From assembly GCA_027475525.1 (NCBI GenBank), contig JAMWFC010000111.1, forward strand, positions 186,001 to 250,000: DNA of 64,000 nucleotides, given 5' to 3'. The notes beneath the pieces were generated by a model. It had not been told where the DNA came from, did not search any database, and saw nothing but the letters and a program-made list of their open reading frames with translations. Origin of the DNA: Macrolepiota albuminosa (taxonomy: Eukaryota; Basidiomycota; Agaricomycetes; Agaricales; Agaricaceae). Within the stretch, counting starts at the first letter, position 1. Each line of letters begins with the position of its first letter. Position numbers and translations under genes: made by a program. This document shows, piece after piece, positions 50,804 to 61,400 of the stretch.

Positions 50804-50811
50804 GGGGGGTA
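50804..50811 (+). promoter_or_regulatory. Polypurine tract of the Gypsy element
   Basis: GGGGGGTA directly before the 3' LTR; the G6 run is the only purine tract next to the LTR. Confidence 0.55.
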
Positions 50812-50985
50812 TGTAACGGAGTCATCCATATTCTCAGCGTCAACGACGCTATAATCAATTAGTAGAGTATTACGTAAGACAACATCTTGTTTTCACTCTA
50901 AGTACTAGTCAAATCCGATACTGCGGTCTGATTTAGCACTTGTGTGATACACACAAGATAGTTCTAACCCGTAACTCCGGTTACA
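50812..50985 (+). repeat. 3' LTR of the Gypsy element
   Basis: 174 bp, identical to the 5' LTR except CATCCATATT here for CATCCGTATT there; followed by CTCAA. Confidence 0.95.
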
Positions 50986-52186
50986 CTCAATGAGCCAAAA
51001 TTTTAGCAATCTGACTTTAGATTTGGACTCAGAGTGTGAAAATATGTCAAAAAAACACACTTCCAAAGTTTTTCCCATGAGTATTTTAGGTGGCCAAAAT
51101 TTTGGAGTCAAATTCAACTATGTTTAAGAGTTCACTATGGCATCAAGGTGCATCATTACAGTATGAGAAACAGTCCTATGCACTTTCTGCTTCTAAACGG
51201 CCCATGCAGCAGCCTTCCTTGTTAGCTCAATTCTATATGCACTCATAAATTGCCAAGAACAAAGCGTTGAATGAGATTAAGCATTGAGTGCATTGAAAGC
51301 TGCTTTCTTGGCATCTTTGAATTTTGGTTCTGGAACTTGACAATACCAATACTTTATCTATCCCCAATACTATGGATAGATTAAATAGATGCATAATCAG
51401 TGAAAGGAAGACTGACTATCTCCATAGGGTTCATTTCACAATGAAATATCCTCAAGCATCATATTCATTTCAATCATCCTTGAATACATGTCTTCATAAC
51501 TGAAATCTGACCAATCCTCATCTACATTCTCATTTTCATCCTCATCTGATTCCTCAGCTCCTGGATTCCAACATGGCTTTGTGCTATCCAAGCATATCTG
51601 TGGTTCCCAGCCCTCATCATCATCTCTGGCATCAGCGAGTTCAGATGCAGGACTTGCTGACCATGTCATTGAATTTGGACCTCAGTCTCCAAGAGGCATT
51701 TATTTTTAAGGCATCATTATTTACTTCAGTTGGAGCTGTATGAGCCTTAGGCTGATTTTGTAGACTAGAGATGTTTCTCTTCTGCTTTTTCTTAGGAGGC
51801 TTTCTAGTTAGAGTGAAGTGCAATGTAATGATGCGGTGTTGAAAATCAATTTGCAATTTCAACTCAGCCAAAAAGTGAAAACAAAATGATTTTTTTTCTG
51901 TATGATTAGCTCATGAGAAGTTCTCAAACAATCTACAACAAGATTCAGCTCATCAAAAGGTGTTGATTGCGCTATTTTTCATTATTTTTCGCTCATTTCT
52001 TCACAGGTGGCCAAAATTTTAAAGTCAAAATTTCTGACCCGGACGACATGGAGAAATCGGCTCGTGGAAATCGACCGATTGGGTCCTAATCTTCATGTTT
52101 TTACATCAAAAGGGGCAGTCAGTTGATGTGGGATCTCTTTATAACAGTGTCACCAAGTTTTGTTGTGTTTGCTTGTCCACGACTGT

Positions 52187-52600
52187 ACCTGTCATGTAGA
52201 AAGAGAAATCTATTTTTGTGGGGTGCTCTCTTCTCCACCCGTCTGCCAATCCTAGGTGGGATTTCAGGTCTATTAGCTTGCTGACTGCACTAGGGCAGTC
52301 TTCATGTGCTGGCAGCCTATCAAGGGCTTCCTCTACTAGGTTCATGTCTCCAAGCATAACGTGGGGTTTGGGTCAGCTTCTCCTGGAAACCCACCAAGTT
52401 TTTTATTCCAGAAGTTCCCGTTCTCCTGGGGGTTGTTTGGTGCATATACATTGACGCACACGAAGGTTTTCTCTTGGTGCCATGGTATTTCTAGCAGTTG
52501 TGCTCTTGATAATCTCCATGCTTGATGCCTCTTTCCATCGTATGTTCTTTTTGTTCTGCAAGGAATGCTAACTCATATGCCTCTAACAATGCCAGAAGTA
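52187..52600 (-). pseudogene. LINE ORF2, displaced 5' endonuclease part
   Basis: Minus-strand APE-type endonuclease fragment belonging to the LINE at 34998-38775. It has LLEIPWHQEKTFVCVNVYAP and NNPQENGNFWNKKLGGF (about 52500-52390), then a one-base frameshift, then LGDMNLVEEALDRLPAHED and TKIDFSFYMTG (52350-52190), where the DNA transposon interrupts it. Similarity fades at about 52600, so the LINE is 5'-truncated, as is usual for such copies. Confidence 0.82.
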
Positions 52601-52775
52601 TTGTCTAATATTGTCTGTTGAGATAACATCAAGATATTTTGAAACTAGCTTCTGAGCAGTAGAAAAGGTTCTTCCATCTGCAAGCTTCCAAAACTCTAAT
52701 TGACAGAGGAGCATCTGCTGTCAGTCAAAATAGCTTGATTAGGATAGAAAAAGAACCCACAACATTTTGCCTGGC

Positions 52776-53623
52776 CCCGCTCAGCATTCTTTTTCTACTG
52801 TTTAGAATGGAAGGTCGACCGTGACTCCCCGACGGACACTCATCGTCAACTTTCACATTTGATCGGCCTCTATCCAGGATACGCTGTCACTGGCTACGAT
52901 TCTTCTATACAGGGCAATTTTTCAAAGCAGCAAGTCATTGATGCCGCGACTGTCAGTTTAATACATCGTGGAAATGGCATGGGGCCTGATGCTGATTCCG
53001 GTTGGGAGAAAGCATGGAGGGCAGCTGCGTGGGCCCAGCTGGGAAATGCTACTGAGTTCTATCATGAATTATCGGTGAGGTTACCCACCTTCGGCCTTTT
53101 TAGTGCTGATAGTTATTTCATAGTACGCAATCAAGCGCAACTTTGGTCCCAGTCTATTCAGTCTCTACAACCCATCTGATCCCGACCCTATCTTCCAAAT
53201 CGACGCGAACCTGGCATATCCCGCGGCACTTATTGTAAATTTCTAATACCTATACTACAGTCATGAATATCCATCTCATTCATTTTTCGCCAGAACGCGC
53301 TAATCCAGGTTCCCGATGTCGCCAGCTACTCTACTCCTCTGATAGTGACGCTTCTTCCTGCGCTTCCCAAACAGTGGCCTTCAGGATCGATCAAAGGTGC
53401 GCGCCTTCGTGGTGGCCTGACTCTCGATCTGCAATGGAGCAATGGGAAGCCGGTCATTGCGTCTTTCAGGGCAGATGACAACATTGTGTCGCGCAATGTG
53501 TCGGTTATGTATATGGGAAAGGAACTTGCGTCCTTTAAGACAGCGAGGGGGTTCACCACATCAATCAGTAGTTTCCGAGAGCAGTTAGATTATATCAAGG
53601 ATACCAACAAGAGTACTCGGTAG
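52776..53623 (+). pseudogene. 5'-truncated copy of the GH95 fucosidase 3' end
   Basis: Inverted copy of the gene at 1-3292. Similarity begins inside the intron that precedes [11 protein letters not shown] (TTCTACTGTTTAG, about 52790), runs through three exons ([40 protein letters not shown] then [19 protein letters not shown]...) and two introns, and ends at TAG 53623 after KDTNKSTR. It is close to 95% identical to the first copy by eye, and the catalytic QIDAN is kept. It has no promoter, start or N-terminal two thirds, so it cannot encode an active enzyme. It does show the C-terminus that the window edge cuts from the other copy. Confidence 0.9.
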
Positions 53624-53640
53624 TTCATTCGAAATTCGGG

Positions 53641-55435
53641 TCCTACCACGTTGAAATGTATGTGTCTCCTAGTAGTGAGCTAGAACTGCTGCGTTAATCG
53701 GTCCGTTGGTCTGTTGGCTTATTGTGCTATCCGAGGGGTTTCCGCATATTCAGTTACCTGTGTCACTATGCTCATTTGACTTGAAGGCAGGGGTCAGTTG
53801 GGCATAGATCATTGTCTGTATATAGCCTCAGTTACTTTTGTTCTCCCACGACACGCACTGAGGCTGTAAGTCATCACTCGCTCATCGCAGATGTACCTAG
53901 AACTCACCCATACTTCGTTCTCTTTTTTCACCATCTTTGTTTCTAATGATGTGAATTTGTAAAGTTTGATTATAACGTAGTTCAATATATTTTAAATAAC
54001 TCTTTTCATCTACAAGTTCGGGCTCGAAACACGATAAATGCGTATATGATCATGATCTGATGTTTCATCATTTTTGATGCAACTACTTAAAGTGCGCTCC
54101 AAATGAGCTCATAAGTAATACTAATCAAACTAACCATCATAGTCGTTGATGGATCCATCTTCAAAACTCTTTCTTCCATGATCTTTGTTACAGGTAATAA
54201 GTTACTAGCATTGGGTAAGTAAATTAGTCAAGTCTAATAATGAGTCCAACACATCTCAGTCCGTGTACAATAGACTGAGGCACCCCTTTCCAAAACTACC
54301 GCGGACCCACCGTCGCTTTCCTCACCCGGCCCAATCTTGGGTGCGAGAGGCACCTGATTCTGCCACGACACTTGCATCGTCGTGCTTTCATTCGACGAAG
54401 ACTGGGTCGTGCACTTACTTTTTGCTTACGCTTTTACTCCTGCGATGGATCCTCAGTATCGGTGTGCGCTTCTCCCCACCCCGCTCCCATTAACGTGCTT
54501 CTCCGTCTTAGCATACACACCGCTGTTATAGTTCCCCACGCTGCATGGATCAGACTGAGTCTTTCCTGTCGATCTCTGGTAAACCATCTAACACCCCCTT
54601 CCCCGTTCTCATGCTCTGCCTGCCCATCCCTCTCCCAAACACCAGCACTCTCACCTTCAAATTCGAATCTCCACGCACATATTCCCTTCCCTCCGCACCA
54701 AATCACCGACCCCGTTGGCTCCACATCTGCACCCCCGCCCGAAAAACACAATGGTACAATCACCGACATGCGCACCAGGGGACATGGTCGCGGCGGGCAA
54801 GCTTGCCAAGGCAGAGGCGAAGGAGAACGGCGTTATCTCGAACGGGGCTGCGTGTGCGTGTACGTGCAGCGCGTGCATATGCCCGTGTGCACGAGGATGG
54901 TGTAAGGACGACACAGGGCTAGGGCTCGGGCTCGGGAAGGACTGCGCGTACTGCGTGTAGGAGCTCATGCCCAAGTTTGTGTTTGTAATACCGACGGCCG
55001 CCGCGTGGTATTCAGGCGCAGGTAGTGAAGGCGCACTCAAACGAGAGCGGTCGGTACGAGTTGTCATTCGAGCTCACGGATGTCGAAGCTGATATTGGGG
55101 GCCATGAAGACTGTTGGAACCAGACATCTTATGGGTGACTGTGTTGGTGATGTGTCACGACGACGGTACCGATGTTGTCGAGAATACTCTGTACCGTTCC
55201 ACAAGGTGATATCCAGATTGGATAAGTCCTGTGTGCGCTTCCAGAAGTGCAGGCATATGGAATAGGACGCTGAAATATTATTGTATACAGGCCTATCTAC
55301 ATCTCACAATCACAGTGCTACTATTTCGAGGGTGTGAACGAAGGCCCAAGCGCGAGAACAGCTTTGTGCCACAAATCATTCGATGTGAGAAAGCGCATTC
55401 TTTCCTTCCTTTGTTCAAGTACGATTGACGCCCTC
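53641..55435. other. Intergenic region with one small candidate ORF
   Basis: No recognised gene other than the Cys-rich ORF at 54751. Overlapping frames of 76-177 residues at 54263-55067 on both strands are GC- and Pro-rich with no domain. 53641-54260 is AT-rich, and the end is the promoter of the NLR-type gene. Confidence 0.45.
54751..54960 (+). CDS. Small Cys-rich ORF, possibly metallothionein-like
   Basis: 69 residues with nine or ten Cys, mostly clustered as AACACTCSACICPCARGWC and ending KDCAYCV. The C-x-C-x-x-C spacing recalls metal-binding metallothioneins, and the ATG has a fair context (ACACAATGG). However, the DNA is a CGTGTG-rich stretch that would give Cys runs by chance, and a longer minus-strand frame (54657-55067) overlaps it. 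Function is not known; it is reported only as a candidate. Confidence 0.28.
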   Translation: MVQSPTCAPGDMVAAGKLAKAEAKENGVISNGAACACTCSACICPCARGWCKDDTGLGLGLGKDCAYCV

Positions 55436-58400
55436 ATGCAGAATATCAAGACAGACCAAAAACAACGCGGGTTGAGGATGTTATCTTTGGGTATGCTCTT
55501 TTGACTGTGAATTGCGATTACTAACGTTATCGGAATGATCATCCAGATGACGGTGGTGTACGTGGACTGTCTGAGCTTATTATTCTCCGAGAAATCATGT
55601 TTCGTCTAATGCACCTGGAGAACGCTCAATCTCTGCCTAAGCCTTGTGATTATTTTGATATAATCGGTGGAGCTGGAACAGGAGGGTATGTGACAAAGCA
55701 CCACTAAGAAGTTGAATATTCAGTAATGAAATATATCAGGGTAATTGCATTGATGCTTGGTCGACTGCGTATGCCCATTGACCTGGCTATTGAGGCGTAT
55801 GTCCTGTTCAGCCGGAAGGTCTACTCCGATGTCAACAGATGGAATGCATGGAATGGGAAGTTCAAGGCAACTGTCTTTGAGTCGGGCATGAAAGGTATCT
55901 TACGATCTGCTGGGTTTCCAGAGGATGTCCTGATGGAAGAGGATGATCCGCTCTGCAGAAGGTACTGAAGTTTTCTTCATTTCTATTTCTCAGCTGACAA
56001 TGCAATCACCTTAAAGTTTTGTGGTAGCTCTTCCTTCTGCCAATATGACACCTCGGATCTTCAGAACATATGGGGTGTCTGCCAATCCAGGTTATAATTG
56101 TACAGTGGTGCAAGCTGCCCGTGCCACCACTGCTACTCCTCAACTTTTTAAACCTCTGTCTATTAAATCTGGTGGAGTCTCTGAGACCTTTGTAGGTGCA
56201 GGTTTGTACTGTAGCAATCCAACTCGCCTTGTTATGAAAGAAGCTGTACTGGTTTTTGGTCCTTCTCAACCAGTGGCATGTTTGGTTAGTATAGGAGCAG
56301 GGCATACTGGTCATGTTTCTTGGGAACCCACCGATGTGATTGGCCGAAAAATGACAAAACTTCTTCTTCAGATAGCTACTGATTGTGAAAAGGTAGCTGA
56401 GGATTTTGAGGAGGACTATTTGCAAATGCCTGGCCTGTTTTACAGACTTAATGTAGAACAAGGGCTTAGGTAGCTGAGGATTTTGAGGAGGACTATTTGC
56501 AAATGCCTGGCCTGTTTTACAGACTTAATGTAGAACAAGGGCTTCAAAAGATGGCTCTGGATGATTGGAATAAGCAGGGAGAAATTAAAGCACACTCTCA
56601 GTCCTATTTGCAGAATGCCAATGTTATGGAGAAATTGAATGGTCTTATAAAGATTTTATATAACTGTTTTCAACAGACCACTCTTGGGGTTCTTAGTAAG
56701 TAGTTGCTTAATCTCAATTGAATGAATTATTTTCTGACATTTATTAGAGGGTGGAACCATGCCTACAAGTCTTTCTGATAAACAAACACCTTCTCATAAA
56801 CTTGGACCAGTTCTTCTTCCTATTGTTCCTCCTCCATCTCCACTGTTCACTGGCAGAGCAGACATTTTGTTGCATCTTAAGAAGTGTTTTGATCCTCTTC
56901 AATCTTCATTAAAAATGCAAGTGCAGCAGCGTTGTGTGCTACATGGCTTGGGTGGAGCTGGAAAAACACAAATTGCACGGCAATTTTGTCATGACTTTAA
57001 AAACAGGTATGAAAACTGTTTCATTTTCTCTATGTTATGATTTAATTTAGTCAACTAGATTTTCTTCTATATATATGATAGATGCTAGCTCCAAAGCATC
57101 AATTGAACAGTTTTTGACTTTACTTGCTCAAAGTGCTAATTTGTCTGATACAACACCTGCTGCTGCTCTTACATGGCTTTGTTACCAACAAAAAGAATGG
57201 TTGATGCTTTTTGACAATGCTGATGATCCTGATGTTATTTTGCAAGACTTTTTTCCAACATGCAGTCATGGAAATATTATTATAACAAGCAGAAATGAGG
57301 CATCACAAATGTGTGCACCTGAAAATCATTATAAAATTGGAGAGTTGATAGCTGAAGATTCATTGGAAGCTTTTTATAAAGCTAGTCAGAGGCAAAAAAC
57401 TGAGGAAGAAGCTGTGAAGGAGCTTGTTCAAGAACTGGGCTATTTAGCATTAGCTATTATTCAAGCAGGGAGCTATCTCCGTTACAATCAATACATTGAA
57501 GTAAAGCAGTATCTGAAAAGGTTCAGAGAAGATAAAGCGAGATATATGGCAACAACAGTAAATCAGATGATTGATAACTATCAGCTTTCTGTTTTTGCCA
57601 CATGGAATCTCAGCTATCAGAAGTTAAATGAACAAGCAAAAGCACTTCTTATGTTATGTGGTGTATTACACAATACCAAGATACCTATATCAATTCTGGA
57701 AAGAGCTTGGAAAAAGCTTCCTGACACTCATGAGGTGGACATCCAAGAATTAGAGAACTTTCTTCAAAAGTTTGTCACAAATGATAAAAATTGGAGTGAT
57801 GAGTTACTTGAAGAAGCAGTTGAAATACTGAGATCATATTCTTTGGTGGAAATAAGAGAAAAAGGAGTCATGCTGTTAGAAATTCACTCACTTGCTCATA
57901 GTTGGGCTTTTCAATCATTATTATCAGAAGAGCAGAAAAAAGCAAAGAAATGTGCACAACAACTGTTTTATTGTTTAGGAGATAAAAAATTGTCATATGA
58001 GGATGCAGCTCAATGGGTACTGCATGTAAAGGCATTGATAACTCATCTAAATTATGAATATGAGAATTATGAATTAGCAGAAAAACTTATCAACATTTTT
58101 TGTACTGCACACTTTTGGAATGATGCAGAATACCTTCAGTGGAAAGTGCTTGAAAAGCATAAGAGAGACCTAGGAAATAGCCATTTAATTACTATACAGG
58201 CCATGTCTAACCTTGCTGAAACATTCAGAAAAAATGGAAAACTGGAGCAAGCTGAGGATCTTGAACAAGAAGTGTTGAAAGTTAGCAAAGAAGTAAATGG
58301 AAACAGGCATCCAGATACTATTGAAGCTATGTCTAACCTTGCTGCAACATTGAGAGAGAGTGGAAAACTGGAGCAAGCTGAGGATTTTGAACAAGAAGTC

Positions 58401-61400
58401 TTGAAAGTCAGAGAAGAAGCATTTGGAAGCAGTCATCCAGACACTATCCAAGCCATGTCTAACCTTGCTGCAACATTCAGAAAAAGTGAAAAACTAGAAC
58501 AAGCTGAAGATCTTGAACAAGAAGTGTTGAGAGTCAGAAAAGAAACATATGGAAACAGTCATCCAGCCACTATTGAAGCTATGTCTAACCTTGCTGAAAC
58601 ATTTTGGCAAGGTGGAAAACTGGAAAAAGCTGAAGATCTTGAACAAGAAGTATTGAGAGTCAGAAAAGAAGCATTTGGAAGCAGTCATCCAGACACTATC
58701 AAAGCCATGTCTAACCTTGCTGCAACATTTTGGCAAGGTGGAAAACTGGAAGAAGCTGAGAAACTTCAACAAGAAGTGTTAAAAGTCAGAAAAGAAGCAT
58801 TTGGAAGCAGTCATCCAGACACTATCCAAGCCATGTCTAACCTTGCTGCAACATTTGGGCAAGGTGGAAAACTGCATTTGGAAGCAGTCATCCAGACACT
58901 ATCCAAGCCATGTCTAACCTTGCTGCAACATTTGGGCAAGGTGGAAAACTGGAAGGAGCTGAGAATCTTGAACAAGAAGTGTTGAGAGTCAGGAAAGAAG
59001 CATTTGAAAGCAGTCATCCAAACACTATCCAAGCCATGTCTAACCTTGCTGCAATATTCAGAATAGGTGGAAAACTGGAAGAAGCTGAGAATCTTGAACA
59101 AGAAGTGTTGAGAGTCAGGAAAGAAGCATTTGGAAGCAGTCATCCAGACACTATCAAAGCCATGTCTAACCTTGCTGCAACATTTTGAGAGTCAGGAAAG
59201 AAGCATTTGGAAGCAGTCATCCAGACACTATCAAAGCCATGTCTAACCTTGCTGCAACATTTAGGCAAGGTGGAAAACTGGAAGAAGCTGAGAAACTTCA
59301 ACAAGAAGTGTTGAGAGTCAGGAAAGAAGCATTTGGAAGCAGTCATCCAGACACTATCCAAGCCATGTCTAACCTTGCTGCAACATTTTGGCAAGGTGGA
59401 AAACTAGAAGAAGCTGAGAAACTTCAACAAGAAGTGTTAAAAGTCAGGAAAGAAGCATTTGGAAGCAGTCATCCAGACACTATCCAAGCCATGTCTAACC
59501 TTGCTGCAACATTTTGGCAAGGTGGAAAACTGGAAGAAGCTGAGAAACTTCAACAAGAAGTGTTAAAAGTCAGGAAAGAAGCATTTGGAAGCAGTCATCC
59601 AGACACTATCAAAGCCATGTCTAACCTTGCTGCAACATTTTGGCAAGGTGGAAAACTAGAAGAAGCTGAGAAACTTCAACAAGAAGTGTTAAAAGTCAGG
59701 AAAGAAGCATTTGGAAGCAGTCATCCAGACACTATCCAAGCCATGTCTAACCTTGCTGCAACATTTGGGCAAGGTGGAAAACTAGAAGAAGCTGAGAAAC
59801 TTCAACAAGAAGTGTTGAGAGTCAGAAAAGAAGCATTTGGAAGCAGTCATCCAGACACTATCCAAGCCATGTCTAACCTTGCTGCAACATTTTGGCAAGG
59901 TGGAAAACTGGAAAAAGCTGAAGATCTTGAACAAGAAGTATTGAGAGTCAGAAAAGAAGCATTTGGAAGCAGTCATCCAGACACTATCAAAGCCATGTCT
60001 AACCTTGCTGCAACATTTAGGCAAGGTGGAAAACTGGAAGAAGCTGAGAAACTTCAACAAGAAGTGTTAAAAGTCAGAAAAGAAGCATTTGGAAGCAGTC
60101 ATCCAGACACTATCCAAGCCATGTCTAACCTTGCTGCAATATTCAGAATAGGTGGAAAACTGGAAGAAGCTGAGAATCTTGAACAAGAAGTGTTGAGAGT
60201 CAGGAAAGAAGCATTTGGAAGCAGTCATCCAAACACTATCCAAGCCATGTCTAACCTTGCTGCAACATTTTGGCAAGGTGGAAAACTGGAAGAAGCTGAG
60301 AAACTTCAACAAGAAGTGTTAAAAGTCAGAAAAGAAGCATTTGGAAGCAGTCATCCAGACACTATCAAGAAGCTGAGAAACTTCAACAAGAAGTGTTAAA
60401 AGTCAGAAAAGAAGCATTTGGAAGCAGTCATCCAGACACTATCAAAGCCATGTCTAACCTTGCTGCAACATTTTGGCAAGGTGGAAAACTGCATTTGGAA
60501 GCAGTCATCCAGACACTATCAAAGCCATGTCTAACCTTGCTGCAACATTTTGGCAAGGTGGAAAACTGGAAGAAGCTGAGAATCTTGAACAAGAAGTGTT
60601 GAGAGTCAGGAAAGAAGCATTTGGAAGCAGTCATCCAGACACTATCAAAGCCATGTCTAACCTTGCTGCAACATTTTGGCAAGGTGGAAAACTAGAAGAA
60701 GCTGAGAAACTTCAACAAGAAGTGTTAAAAGTCAGGAAAGAAGCATTTGGAAGCAGTCATCCAGACACTATCCAAGCCATGTCTAACCTTGCTGCAACAT
60801 TTGGGCAAGGTGGAAAACTGCATTTGGAAGCAGTCATCCAGACACTATCCAAGCCATGTCTAACCTTGCTGCAACATTTGGGCAAGGTGGAAAACTGGAA
60901 GAAGCTGAGAAACTTCAACAAGAAGTGTTGAGAGTCAGAAAAGAAGCATTTGGAAGCAGTCATCCAGACACTATCCAAGCCATGTCTAACCTTGCTGCAA
61001 TATTTTGAGAGTCAGAAAAGAAGCATTTGGAAGCAGTCATCCAGACACTATCCAAGCCATGTCTAACCTTGCTGCAATATTCAGAATAGGTGGAAAACTG
61101 GAAGAAGCTGAGAATCTTGAACAAGAAGTGTTGAGAGTCAGGAAAGAAGCATTTGGAAGCAGTCATCCAAACACTATCCAAGCCATGTCTAACCTTGCTG
61201 CAACATTTTGGCAAGGTGGAAAACTGGAAGAAGCTGAGAAACTTCAACAAGAAGTGTTAAAAGTCAGAAAAGAAGCATTTGGAAGCAGTCATCCAGACAC
61301 TATCCAAGCCATGTCTAACCTTGCTGCAAAGTGTTAAAAGTCAGAAAAGAAGCATTTGGAAGCAGTCATCCAGACACTATCCAAGCCATGTCTAACCTTG

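Larger units (their letters stand above)
38819..50985 (+). mobile_element. Ty3/Gypsy chromovirus-type LTR retrotransposon, 12.2 kb, with third ORF
   Basis: Two 174-bp LTRs (TG...CA) differ at one base (G at 38835, A at 50828). The 5-bp target duplication is CTCAA (38814-38818 and 50986-50990). Contents: gag-pol 39104-47282, then a large extra ORF at 47510-50446, then about 365 bp of untranslated sequence, a GGGGGGTA purine tract at 50804-50811 and the 3' LTR. No standard TGG-type primer-binding site follows the 5' LTR (TTTTTTTAAATC), so priming may be unusual. The near-identical LTRs imply a young insertion, yet the frames carry nine stops. Confidence 0.95.
38776..52185 (+). mobile_element. 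TA-target DNA transposon (Tc1/mariner-pogo type), itself interrupted by the Gypsy element
   Basis: The left end CAGTCATGGACAAACAAG... follows TA at 38774-38775; the right end, read inward on the minus strand, is CAGTCGTGGACAAGCAAA... with TA at 52186-52187. The ends are imperfect inverted repeats over about 40 bp. Removing this segment and one TA rejoins the LINE in frame as FSFYMTG + RLYQSRIDRIY, which fixes both borders. Without the Gypsy it is about 1.24 kb, too short for a full transposase. Minus-strand frames at 51871-51436 give a basic stretch (RKPPKKKQKRN) and an acidic stretch (EESDEDENENVDEDW), possibly transposase C-terminal remnants. Internal GGCCAAAATTTT segments occur near both ends. 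The strand given is arbitrary. Confidence 0.85.
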
